From: Bacillota bacterium
Lineage (GTDB): Bacteria > Bacillota > Clostridia > Saccharofermentanales > Saccharofermentanaceae
Direction: 5' to 3'
DNA: 64,000 nucleotides
Assembly: GCA_023397475.1 (NCBI GenBank)
Contig: JAEWUD010000030.1
Coordinates: 1 to 64,000 of the forward strand
A program made the position numbers and the translations under genes. The notes under the pieces are model-generated. The model saw only the letters and a program-made list of their open reading frames with translations. It ran no database searches and was not told the DNA's origin. How positions within the stretch are numbered: position 1 is the first letter of the stretch; each line of letters starts with the position of its first letter. Below, in pieces: positions 56,338 through 64,000 of this stretch.

Positions 56338-59067
56338 TTATCCCCACTTATCCGTCGCTCTTTTTCGCCTCACCATGTTCTCGCATGCATTAATGTAAGA
56401 TTTTCTCCTACACTTCAGAAGTTCTCTTCGTCCGCTCTCATTTCGCGTAAAGAGAAGCGAGAAACTGCCTGTGCTCTTCTTGAGATAGGCCGCGAAAATT
56501 TCCGCGTATTCTTTTTTCGCAGATATGATCGACGGACATGCGTAGCTCTGGGAATAGTTCTTTAGCGAATAAATGAGGAAATTATATCGCTTAATAAGGA
56601 CATAGCGCGGGTTGTCGATAGCGGAAAGGAGCTCGCGCATGGCTTCGGCAAATACGTACTTCTCATGCAATGTCGCATAGGTGATACAGGAATAGACACA
56701 CAGTCCTAATGGATCTGCGTTAACCCTTACTTTCGCATCCATACTCTCAATTTCGTTGATATCAATCAAGGTTTTTAGGACACATTTCGATAGCGTCTCA
56801 ATCGTCTTCTTGGGAGATAAATATCGGACGATTCGTAACATCCCGACGAAGAAGAAGTAGCAACATAGAATCAGAACGATTGTCATCCCTATTATTTCAA
56901 GGAATGAAGCATCACCTCGTCGAAGCGCCTGCGCTGATGCTCGGGAAATCGCCTGAGGAACACTTCGAGAAAGGGACTGGATCACGATGATGAGAATTAT
57001 TTCGAGAAATACATTCTGAAACAAGAATCCACGCGGCACTACTGACTTGGGAATCTCGGCCAATTCAAGAACTTCCATCGTTCCTTCGGTGCCATTCCAG
57101 TGCTTTGCCACCGAGGCCCGGTCAGCCGCCAATGTCAACATTTGATGGTTGATTCTCTGAATACCCTTCTCGTCATAGGGAGGTTTGATAATATCTAATC
57201 GTTCAATTCCATTCTCGATGAGAGAACTTGAGTATGTAGGAGCCATGAAGCACTCGAATCTGCGTTTTAGGGTCTCAAAATCCTCACTTGGCAGAATATT
57301 CTTATCCTCCACGATAGGTCTCGACAGAATATCCTGCACCTTGTTGTCAGACACAAACGGGGGTTCAACCGCAACCAGGTGCCAGATGTTTGATACTTTC
57401 TCCGGCGAATTCGTATCGACGCGTATCGCCCGGCCTCGCATTTGATTCGATAAGACAAAGCTGCCTACGAAACTGGCCAGAATGAGAGAATTGATGCAGG
57501 GCGAATCCCAACCTTCACCCAACAAAGATTTGGTTCCGACCAGGACCTGAATGAGACCTCGTTCAAAGGCTTTGGTAATAATCGCAACCTTGTTCTTGTT
57601 CGATCCGCTGAATCGAACTTCAAGGTAGTCCGTAGCCGGGAGACTTCTGGATTGTAACGCAACGTTCTTCTCCGAAGAGATGGACTCGATGTCGGGAAGT
57701 ATATCCTTATGGATAATGACAAGCTGACCCGACAGGAGCGCCGTCTTACTCTGGTCCCCACCGTTTCTCCTCACCGATTCAAAGATCGGCACCGTGCCCA
57801 TGGTGGATATGGGCTCATCCGTGCCAATGATATTCATGAGATTCTTGCGGACGTAATCCGTAAGGATCAACATCCGCAAATCTTTCCCGAGATTCTTCGA
57901 TTCATTGCGCACGATCTCGTTGATGCTGTTGAGTTTTCCCGTAGAGGAAAGGAGCAATCGATTGAGCTTGTCATTGGATTTCAGCTGAACCTGCTTCTTC
58001 TCGAGCAGCGAATTCTCGGAAAGAACGCGGCGCAGACTCGAGGATACCTCCTCTGTAAATATCTGGGGCGAATCAATCACAAATTGGAAAGCTATCTCCG
58101 CAAAAGCAAGAGAGAAGGCCGGAAGCTTCCCCTTGGGAGAGAGTAACTTGATTAACCGGGTGGGCAAGGAAATCCCCCGGTGTCTTGCCAGACACAGAAG
58201 GGCGATGAAGCCCTTGGCGTTCTCGAGTATGCACTCTTCTTTCTCGCGATAGTCCGTCAGCAATCCTGATTTCGTCAGGATCTCCTCGAAAAGCTGGCCT
58301 TGCATAACTTGTTGCGTGCAGAGATAAGCTTTCTGTTTGTATTGATTAAAGATCTCTCGTTCCACATCCGTCGGGAAATTAAAATATATATAGTCCTGGT
58401 GCGGGCAGAGCGTTTTCTGAACGACTAACTGCGGCACGAAGATTTCCTCATCAATTTCGCCGCATAAGGCGATGTACCGCTCCCATTCGCCCGGGGTGCT
58501 GTCGTAGGGCGGCGTTGCCGTTAATGCGATGATATTGACCTGTTTCCCGAGCGCGGCGACAAAGACTTCGAGAACCTTCTGCCATTCACTCTTCAGGTGG
58601 TGCGCCTCATCCAAACAGATCGTCTTGATGCCGGCTGTCTTGAACGCATTCACCAGGTCGAAATCGGTGAAGTCAACGACTTCGGCCCCCTCCTCTTCCT
58701 CCTCTTGTTCCTCTTTCACAATAAGCTTGTTGAAAGCGGCATACAGCGCCTGATACGTGATCGACGTAATCATGGAAGGCTTGCGGAGATTATACGAATA
58801 ATATTCCTCAAACGTCTCTTCGGCAGGAAGAAAACTCCCCGCAAAGCGCTCTCCCCATTGCTGACGTATCGTAACCGTTGGCGAGAGGATTAATGCAGGA
58901 TTATTTAACCGGCAAATCAGTTCAAGTCCAAGAGTCGTTTTCCCGCTGCCAGGAGCTGCGACAATATGGACCTTCCCATCCTTCAGGTGATGGTCGGATT
59001 GATCCAGAACTTTCTCCTGATAATCGCGAAAATTACCCTTGAATCGCAAACTCGAAAGTGTTCTCAT
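56338..59067 (-). CDS. DEAD/DEAH-box helicase with C-terminal membrane segments
   Basis: A 909-aa protein. The superfamily-2 helicase core spans residues 1-610: VHIVAAPGSGKTTLGLELI (Walker A), ILSPTVTIRQQWGERF, TICLDEAHHLKSEW (DEAH), IIALTATPP (motif III), then GTKSLLGEGWDSPCINSL and QMRGRAIRVD (motif VI). After residue 680 come two strong hydrophobic segments (near 695-710, NVFLEIILIIVIQSL, and 735-760, IIGMTIVLILCCYFFFVGML) and a soluble tail of about 150 residues. A helicase anchored in the membrane is unusual and suggests a defence-type or DNA-uptake/degradation role, which is inference. GGAGTG precedes the ATG. The upstream membrane protein is encoded 106 bp away. Confidence 0.85.
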   Translation of the reverse strand: MRTLSSLRFKGNFRDYQEKVLDQSDHHLKDGKVHIVAAPGSGKTTLGLELICRLNNPALILSPTVTIRQQWGERFAGSFLPAEETFEEYYSYNLRKPSMITSITYQALYAAFNKLIVKEEQEEEEEGAEVVDFTDFDLVNAFKTAGIKTICLDEAHHLKSEWQKVLEVFVAALGKQVNIIALTATPPYDSTPGEWERYIALCGEIDEEIFVPQLVVQKTLCPHQDYIYFNFPTDVEREIFNQYKQKAYLCTQQVMQGQLFEEILTKSGLLTDYREKEECILENAKGFIALLCLARHRGISLPTRLIKLLSPKGKLPAFSLAFAEIAFQFVIDSPQIFTEEVSSSLRRVLSENSLLEKKQVQLKSNDKLNRLLLSSTGKLNSINEIVRNESKNLGKDLRMLILTDYVRKNLMNIIGTDEPISTMGTVPIFESVRRNGGDQSKTALLSGQLVIIHKDILPDIESISSEKNVALQSRSLPATDYLEVRFSGSNKNKVAIITKAFERGLIQVLVGTKSLLGEGWDSPCINSLILASFVGSFVLSNQMRGRAIRVDTNSPEKVSNIWHLVAVEPPFVSDNKVQDILSRPIVEDKNILPSEDFETLKRRFECFMAPTYSSSLIENGIERLDIIKPPYDEKGIQRINHQMLTLAADRASVAKHWNGTEGTMEVLELAEIPKSVVPRGFLFQNVFLEIILIIVIQSLSRSVPQAISRASAQALRRGDASFLEIIGMTIVLILCCYFFFVGMLRIVRYLSPKKTIETLSKCVLKTLIDINEIESMDAKVRVNADPLGLCVYSCITYATLHEKYVFAEAMRELLSAIDNPRYVLIKRYNFLIYSLKNYSQSYACPSIISAKKEYAEIFAAYLKKSTGSFSLLFTRNESGRRELLKCRRKSYINACENMVRRKRATDKWG

Positions 59068-59173
59068 CTATGTCACTCCATCGCTGTAACGAAATAGTTC
59101 GCATCAAATTATATGCCTGCTATAGAAAAATAATAGCACAGTTGAGAGATGATCCAAGAGACCTTCTCGAGAA

Positions 59174-59917
59174 TCAATCACGGATCTCCACACATCGATC
59201 CCGGAAGAATGGATTCTTTCTGACTTCCAGAGAATAGAGATAGGGGTACTCGGCCTGCAGATGCCGCATGTACTCGACCCACTGAATCAGAAGGGCTTTC
59301 ATCGATCTCGTAATATCATTGGAAATATGGGTCATATCCGCTCTGTGTTGCTCTGAGAACTCATGTCTCGCCATCAGCTCCTCCATGACATGACATACCG
59401 CAAGAAGCATATCTGTGAACGTATCGTGCTCCAGAAGATTCGGATTCTCGATGATTCCGATCAGAAACGCTCTCTTGCCGATGATCCGTTCCTTCAGGGA
59501 CGCCAGTTGGTCTGTTGTGCACTCAATAAGGAAGTCTTTCTTCTCGAGATACCGGACAGCTCGCGAGAAGTCGATGTCCTTCGATCCGGATTGGAAGTCC
59601 AGTTCCCGGCCGATATCGTCACGATTTCGGCTGAACGTGATCAGACATGCGAGAATCTCCGTCCCGGCTTCACTGAAAAACGCGTTGATGATCACGTTAA
59701 TCTTTTTGAGTCTCTCCGCCTTTTCGCGTTTCTTAAGATACGTACCGAGCACCACCGTCACGATGGCAATCTGTAGCGGCAGGAATGCAAAATCCTGCAG
59801 AAGATAGAAAGTTGTATCGCGAGGTGCTCGAAAAACGATGATCTGAACCGCATAAATGATCGCAGAAAGCAATATCAGCAGAATGACGACAATGAGGCTG
59901 GACCTGTCTTTTCTCAT
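59174..59917 (-). CDS. Membrane protein of unknown function, upstream of the helicase
   Basis: A 247-aa protein: two N-terminal hydrophobic helices (SLIVVILLILLSAIIYAVQI, then FAFLPLQIAIVTVVLGTYL, residues 8-60), a basic juxtamembrane stretch, and a soluble helical domain (70-247) with LITFSRNRDDIGRELDFQ. It is a recurrent clostridial/archaeal family I know only as an uncharacterised membrane protein. ATG at 59917 has GGAGAGG upstream; a longer reading through the oxidoreductase tail is not credible. It lies in tandem with the membrane-anchored helicase, possibly as partner. Confidence 0.75.
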   Translation of the reverse strand: MRKDRSSLIVVILLILLSAIIYAVQIIVFRAPRDTTFYLLQDFAFLPLQIAIVTVVLGTYLKKREKAERLKKINVIINAFFSEAGTEILACLITFSRNRDDIGRELDFQSGSKDIDFSRAVRYLEKKDFLIECTTDQLASLKERIIGKRAFLIGIIENPNLLEHDTFTDMLLAVCHVMEELMARHEFSEQHRADMTHISNDITRSMKALLIQWVEYMRHLQAEYPYLYSLEVRKNPFFRDRCVEIRD

Positions 59918-59984
59918 ATGAAATCCATTCCTCTCCGTGTGTTGATTCGAGATTATTTTCTGTCTTTTTGGCGGGGCCTTCGAA

Positions 59985-60995
59985 CTATTGCTTATCAATT
60001 CTCGCGGCAGGGCAGCGATCATAATGGGTGAACCACTGGCAATTCTTGCAGCGAAAACAAGGTTGGTGATCCATATTTCCAAGCGATTTCGCAAAGAAGA
60101 GCGGATCGGCCAGAAACGGCTGACCATAGGCGACAAAGTCGCAGAGTCCTTCTTCCAACAAGGCATTCCCCCGGTTGAGCGTTCGGATATCGTTTACGAC
60201 CACGACCGGGATGTTGACATGTCTTCCGGCTTCCGTTCCTGCGAACACGACAGAATTGCATGGGAAGTCTTCCGGCACATCGATATGCTTGCCTTCAGAG
60301 ATTCCCGAAGACACGTGCAAAAGCTCAACTCCGAGTCCCTCCAAAGCCAGTGCGGTCTGAATATCCGGCTCTCCGTTATCATTCCAACCCATGCGATAGG
60401 CTAGAATGAAATCGTCATCCAGGATCGAACGAATGCCGTCCACAATATCCCGGACAAAGCGCAGCCGTCCGGCTACGTCTCCACCGTAACTATCCGTTCT
60501 CTTGTTGGCGAGAGGCGAAGCAAACATATTCAGGAAAAATCCATGCGCGCCATGGAGCTCGATGCCGTCACAGCCGGCATCCCGGCATCGGACGGCCGCA
60601 CGCACAAATTCTCCGTTGATCTCAGCAAGTTCTTCCGTCGTAAGATCATTGATCGAATCGCCGTTCCGGTGCCCGGCGCTGGGGTAAGCCAGTTGCGCAA
60701 ACAACTTGGTTCCGTGCGCATGACAAGCCTCGACAATCGTACGCAGATGATCAATCTGCTCATCTGCCCAAATGCCGGTTCCTCCGGCAGCCGGAAGCCT
60801 CGACGTGACCGACAGCGATTGCGTAATCATCAAGCCCATGCCATTGGGCGCCCGATCGAGATAATGCTGCAACATCGTGTCACACATGCGCCCATCGGGA
60901 AGTTCGGGCATACCGAAGGGCACCATGGGAGCCATGACCACCCGGTTCTGAAATTGAACATTCTTAATCTTTATCGGCTCGAAAATCTTCATCAT
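59985..60995 (-). CDS. NADH:flavin oxidoreductase (Old Yellow Enzyme family)
   Basis: A 336-aa FMN-dependent TIM-barrel oxidoreductase. Landmarks: MKIFEPIKIKNVQFQNRVVMAPMV (FMN), ITQSLSVTSRLP, AQLAYPSAGHR with the active-site His, DGIELHGAHGFFLNMFASPL, GGDVAGRLRF, and the C-terminal CFRCKNCQWF Cys motif (CxxC + extra Cys) of the 2,4-dienoyl-CoA reductase-like subgroup, here without the FAD domain. It likely reduces activated alkenes. A 706-aa reading reaching 62105 is the antisense of another gene and is not used. ATG at 60995. Confidence 0.9.
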   Translation of the reverse strand: MMKIFEPIKIKNVQFQNRVVMAPMVPFGMPELPDGRMCDTMLQHYLDRAPNGMGLMITQSLSVTSRLPAAGGTGIWADEQIDHLRTIVEACHAHGTKLFAQLAYPSAGHRNGDSINDLTTEELAEINGEFVRAAVRCRDAGCDGIELHGAHGFFLNMFASPLANKRTDSYGGDVAGRLRFVRDIVDGIRSILDDDFILAYRMGWNDNGEPDIQTALALEGLGVELLHVSSGISEGKHIDVPEDFPCNSVVFAGTEAGRHVNIPVVVVNDIRTLNRGNALLEEGLCDFVAYGQPFLADPLFFAKSLGNMDHQPCFRCKNCQWFTHYDRCPAARIDKQ

Positions 60996-61121
60996 CCATC
61001 CTTCTGCCCATGAGGGAAAAAGCGTGTTGTCTCTGCTGTCTGCATTATAATGGAAATGAGAAGTGAAGTGCGCATCTACTTTTATCCGACAAACGAATGA
61101 GAAGATCGGGAGGAACACTCC

Positions 61122-62123
61122 ATGCAGAAGCAATTTACAGCTCCGGGTCCCGTACTGAATCCAAACGGCTCTCCAAATCCCGGCTATTCCCTCCGAAGTG
61201 TCCTCACGTACAACCGCAAAGCCATCAAAGCCCCTCCGCACCGCATCAAGGAGTGGGACTTCTATCAGGTGAGCGACGATACCATTTGCCTGCAGTTTAC
61301 CATCGGGCACGCGTCCTACGCGGGGCAGGCCTCGGTGATGCTTTTCGATTTCGCGAGAGGGGTGAAGCTCGTCGAGAAGGGGACCTTTCTCGTACTCCCG
61401 TTCGGCTCTCTTCATATGCCGGAGAATGCCGAAGAGGACCATAAGCTCGCCTATCACAAGAAGGGAAACAGCATAACTTTCGAGACGACCGGCGACACGC
61501 GGACGCTCCATGCGATCTGGGATGATTTCGAGGCGAAGATTGTTCTTACGCGAAAAAATCCGAATTCCCTCGTCATCAACATTCCCTTCAAAGAGTCGCC
61601 GCGAGCCTTCTACTACGACCATAAGATCAACTGCATGACGGCCGAAGGATCCGTCCGCTACGGCCATTCCGAGTACCGCTTCGAGCCGGAGAGTTCGTTC
61701 GGCCTTCTGGACTGGGGCCGTGGTGTCTGGCCATTCCACAACGAATGGTACTGGAGCAACGGCACGGGATATCTGGACGGGAAAATGTTCGGATTCAATT
61801 TGGGCTGCGGTTTTGGCGATCAATCCGCCGCAACAGAGAACACCCTGTTCTATGACGGGGCGGCGCACAAGCTCGGCACCGTCCACTTCGACTTGGGCGC
61901 GAACTATGATCAGCCGTGGCATCTCTATGACGACGACGGTCGCCTCGATCTTCTGTTCACGCCGGTCTATGACCGGACGACGCGCACGAAGATTCTCTGG
62001 GTCGACAACTGTTGCCACCAGATGTTTGGTTCGTTCCGGGGCTTTGCCGTGTTGGATGACGGACGGCGACTTGAGGTGGAGAATATCGTATCGTTCGCGG
62101 AGCATGCCGTGAATAATTGGTGA
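61122..62123 (+). CDS. DUF2804 family protein
   Basis: A 333-aa protein of the DUF2804 family: HRIKEWDFYQVSDDTICLQF, FGSLHMPENAEEDHKLAYHK, FESSFGLLDWGRGVWPFHNEW-like segment (here SFGLLDWGRGVWPFHNEWYW), NGTGYLDGKMFGFNLGCGFG and KILWVDNCCHQMFGSFRGFA. This family is known only from sequence and is widespread in Clostridia; a lipid- or tocopherol-cyclase-like beta fold has been suggested. GGGAGG precedes the ATG. Divergent from the Old Yellow Enzyme gene. Confidence 0.88.
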   Translation: MQKQFTAPGPVLNPNGSPNPGYSLRSVLTYNRKAIKAPPHRIKEWDFYQVSDDTICLQFTIGHASYAGQASVMLFDFARGVKLVEKGTFLVLPFGSLHMPENAEEDHKLAYHKKGNSITFETTGDTRTLHAIWDDFEAKIVLTRKNPNSLVINIPFKESPRAFYYDHKINCMTAEGSVRYGHSEYRFEPESSFGLLDWGRGVWPFHNEWYWSNGTGYLDGKMFGFNLGCGFGDQSAATENTLFYDGAAHKLGTVHFDLGANYDQPWHLYDDDGRLDLLFTPVYDRTTRTKILWVDNCCHQMFGSFRGFAVLDDGRRLEVENIVSFAEHAVNNW

Positions 62124-62137
62124 AGAGACCTCAAGAT

Positions 62138-62335
62138 TTACGCGTCTCTTCGTTTCAATCCTACTGAATTCAAAAATTCATCAATCACAGGCAAAGAAGA
62201 CGGCCCTACACCGTGAATTGCGAGCAACTCTTTCTTGCTGTATGTCGCCAGTTTCTCAAAACTATCAATCCCCTCAACTTCAAGTGCCCTCTGCGCAGGC
62301 TTCGACAGTTTGCGTAAGAAATCGGAATACTCCAT
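62138..62335 (-). CDS. RNA polymerase alpha C-terminal-domain-like small protein
   Basis: A 65-aa protein with helix-hairpin-helix-like folding (LSKPAQRALEVEGIDSFEKL and ELLAIHGVGPSSLPVIDEF), resembling the DNA-binding alpha-CTD of RNA polymerase or small HhH DNA-binding proteins. AGAGAGGTGAG precedes ATG 62335. It could modulate transcription or bind DNA; nothing in the context narrows it. Confidence 0.72.
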   Translation of the reverse strand: MEYSDFLRKLSKPAQRALEVEGIDSFEKLATYSKKELLAIHGVGPSSLPVIDEFLNSVGLKRRDA

Positions 62336-62516
62336 AGGAAACTCACCTCTCTGCATTATGCACCTCTATAGGGCCGACGAGTGGAGCAGTTCAGCTCACC
62401 CAACGCTCTCGACAAGATCTCCGGATCAATTTAATCAAAACGAAGCTTCATCAGTCGGTATCTTCACCCTTGAACATCCTTATAAATCCATTCAAACTGC
62501 GTTTAGTCGGCTTATA

Positions 62517-63344
62517 TCACGAATTTCTTGAGCCTGTATTCAGTCTATTCACGATTCGATCCAGCACACGCCGCACCAACCGGTTCACGCGGCCGGCATT
62601 CTCCAGACGCCGTGCAAACGGAGGACTCACCGCATAATAGGTACGGATGAACGCTCTGCCGGGCATGGTTCTCGATAGTACCTCGTCGCGGAACCTGCGA
62701 AGCACACGTACTTCAGGGGCATCGTACGAACCGTAGACGGCGGTGGCGATGTAACATTTGGATACCTTAACGGCCGGATCGTCGACTCGCTGGGCCGACG
62801 AGCCGTTACCGACGGATGAATCCCTTCGCGGATTCCTGCTATCTAGATCATCGATCGCGTCTTTGGCTTCTTTGAGTCCGACATCCGTTGCTTCGCGGAA
62901 TGTCTTGATCGCGGCGATTTTTTGTTTTTTCGCGAGCAGAGACAGGATGATCGCAACAGTGCTCGAATCAAGCGTGTAACCGGGTATCGTTGTCGAATCC
63001 AACACTCCGGATGCCGGGTTCTGCATGATATTGCCTGTTGCCGGAGCGGCAGCAGTGCCATCGAGACTATCGATCACGTCCTTCGCCTCCTTCAGGCCGA
63101 CTTGCGTATTTTCGCGAAAAAATTTTATCGCCTGGATCTTCTGCTTGTTGGCAACAAGCAGTCGGATGGCAAGGACGACTTTCTCCGGCAGTTCATATCC
63201 GGGAATCGGCTCGGCCATGTATTTTCGAGCGGCCTCCTGAAAAGGAAACTGAGCACCACAGTATTCACAGGTGCTTGTCTCCTGCTGATCATCGAGATGG
63301 ATGCTGTTTCCGCATTTCGGACATTTGAGCGGGATGGTTGCCAT
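62517..63344 (-). CDS. Zinc-ribbon protein with two L7/L12-like domains and CFI-box tail
   Basis: This 275-aa protein has an N-terminal zinc ribbon (CPKCGNS and CEYCGAQ, residues 8-31). Two copies of an L7/L12 C-terminal-like module follow (KIQAIKFFRENTQVGLKEAK near 69-88 and KIAAIKTFREATDVGLKEAK near 140-159). The C-terminal CYIATAVYGSYDAPEVRVL, then RRFRDEVLSRT and FIRTYYAVSPPFARRL, is the CFI-box-CTERM domain. Ribosomal L7/L12-like duplicates outside the ribosome are known but their role is not. AAGGAGG precedes the ATG. Possible translation- or stress-related adaptor (inference). Confidence 0.85.
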   Translation of the reverse strand: MATIPLKCPKCGNSIHLDDQQETSTCEYCGAQFPFQEAARKYMAEPIPGYELPEKVVLAIRLLVANKQKIQAIKFFRENTQVGLKEAKDVIDSLDGTAAAPATGNIMQNPASGVLDSTTIPGYTLDSSTVAIILSLLAKKQKIAAIKTFREATDVGLKEAKDAIDDLDSRNPRRDSSVGNGSSAQRVDDPAVKVSKCYIATAVYGSYDAPEVRVLRRFRDEVLSRTMPGRAFIRTYYAVSPPFARRLENAGRVNRLVRRVLDRIVNRLNTGSRNS

Positions 63345-63389
63345 TGGTTTATCCTCCTTGGTATGCTCGATTCGGATTCTGATCGCAAG

Positions 63390-64000
63390 TCACTGTGCGT
63401 CCAGATACGCCTGGAGGCGGTTCACATACTCACCGACATGCAACCCGTCGGCCAGCGCATGATTCAGTTGTACGGAGAGTGGAAGCAGGACGCGGTCGTT
63501 CTCGCGAAAATACTTGCCCCACGAGATCCTCGGAGCGGCATCGTCCGGATTCAACCGGATGGTATGCGACATTGCGGTAAATGAGATCCACGGAAGACAG
63601 GTAATGTAAATCAAATCATCGCGGCTCCCGGCTGAAGCATCCGGGAAATAACGCGTCTGATTCTGCGAAGCGGCGCGCGCCAGGTCAGAGAACCCAAGTA
63701 AATCTCCCGCAAGATCCATTGTGACGATCTTGAACTGATCATCGCCCGGCGTCATATCGGTAAAGGACGGATGCGTCTTCTCGTGAAGGATGACACGTCC
63801 GTCGCGAATGCGGTAGCGAAAATTCTCGCACTCGTTGGCGACTGTCATGACGGCAAATACCATGGAGTAATAGAGCGACAGTTGATTCTTACGGACGAAG
63901 TCCAAGAAATGGGTGACATCAATATTCACGCAGACGTTGTACTGCGGATAATCGAGCGAATGAAAAAATTCATAGTGCTCTTTTCTTTTCCAGTTGTCCA
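63390..64000 (-). CDS. Chloramphenicol acetyltransferase-like protein (5' end outside window)
   Basis: At least 203 residues of a CAT-like acetyltransferase. The sequence at the window edge already reads NWKRKEHYEFFHSLDYPQYN, the N-terminal CAT motif, and continues through the body (YYSMVFAVMTVANE, FRYRIRDGRVILHEKTHPSF, LIYITCLPWISFTAMSHTI). The C-terminal catalytic motif is LPLSVQLNHALADGLHVGEY (HHxxxDG type, here NHALADG, catalytic His kept). The true start lies just past 64000. It may confer chloramphenicol resistance or acetylate another substrate. Confidence 0.88.
   Translation of the reverse strand, partial: DNWKRKEHYEFFHSLDYPQYNVCVNIDVTHFLDFVRKNQLSLYYSMVFAVMTVANECENFRYRIRDGRVILHEKTHPSFTDMTPGDDQFKIVTMDLAGDLLGFSDLARAASQNQTRYFPDASAGSRDDLIYITCLPWISFTAMSHTIRLNPDDAAPRISWGKYFRENDRVLLPLSVQLNHALADGLHVGEYVNRLQAYLDAQ

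Noticed and set aside
59918..60166. N-terminal extension of the membrane protein upstream of the helicase
   Set aside because: It runs antiparallel in phase through the oxidoreductase C-terminus and has no binding site; the signal-anchor Met at 59917 has one.
60996..62105. N-terminal extension of the Old Yellow Enzyme frame to 706 residues
   Set aside because: It is antisense to the clearly coding DUF2804 gene and the enzyme's conserved start is at 60995.

Overview
The window looks like a Bacillota (Clostridia-like) chromosome of roughly balanced GC. Ribosome binding sites are strong AGGAGG/GAGGTG types, promoters are sigma-A-like (TTGACA/TATAAT-type), and the gene content fits: PadR-DUF2812, YolD-UvrX, BmrR-like MerR, DUF6273, DUF4143 ATPase and many TetR regulators. 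No rRNA, canonical tRNA, prophage, transposase or CRISPR array is visible. This is accessory-rich territory: many one- or two-gene units with private regulators and an unusual number of decaying genes. The genus cannot be told from this sequence.

Layout. 1-400: tandem palindromic array. 0.5-5.7 kb (minus): RNA-repair island of two WYL regulators, a terminator, a tRNA-like noncoding RNA, a slipin and the RNA ligase RtcB. 5.8-6.9 kb: Fic protein with altered motif and two identical-geometry inverted repeats at its promoter. 6.9-10.7 kb: TetR plus flavin oxidoreductase, flavodoxin, lipoprotein, PAP2, nitroreductase. 10.8-16.5 kb: two more palindrome arrays, MarR, YolD/Y-family polymerase, PadR/DUF2812. 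16.6-22.8 kb: DUF6273 lipoprotein-like gene, MerR with a 19-bp-spacer promoter, ABC exporter operon ending in its TetR, SRPBCC, DODA-type dioxygenase. 22.8-25.7 kb: HipBST tripartite toxin-antitoxin operon and a canonical Fic. 25.7-33.2 kb: CPBP protease, lipoprotein, acyltransferase, nitrilase-TetR operon, fused remnants of an hxlR/oxidoreductase pair, Lgt, and a wall-exposed Thr-Pro repeat protein. 33.4-48.7 kb: deaminase, GNAT, PfkB kinase, AraC, esterase, DUF4143 ATPase, an AMP-ligase/ACP/PlsC fusion, methyltransferase, two frameshifted genes, hydrolases, RelA/SpoT-type synthetase. 48.8-64 kb: DUF1349/GDSL/toroid group, DUF3795, DUF6273, flavodoxin/TetR, broken RhuM, DJ-1/WYL divergent pair, a helicase with membrane segments beside a membrane protein, old yellow enzyme, DUF2804, an L7/L12-like CFI-box protein and a truncated CAT-like acetyltransferase.

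The most striking unexplained signal is a superfamily of intergenic palindromes spread over eight sites. Their arm sequences differ between loci but stay complementary, always with AAA/TTT at the inner edge. The spacer is exactly 17 nt in 18 of 19 cases, and tandem arrays have 75-bp or 55-bp periods. The second is the tRNA-like RNA at the head of the slipin-RtcB unit. The third is a great excess of the octamer CGCGAAAA/TTTTCGCG across the window.
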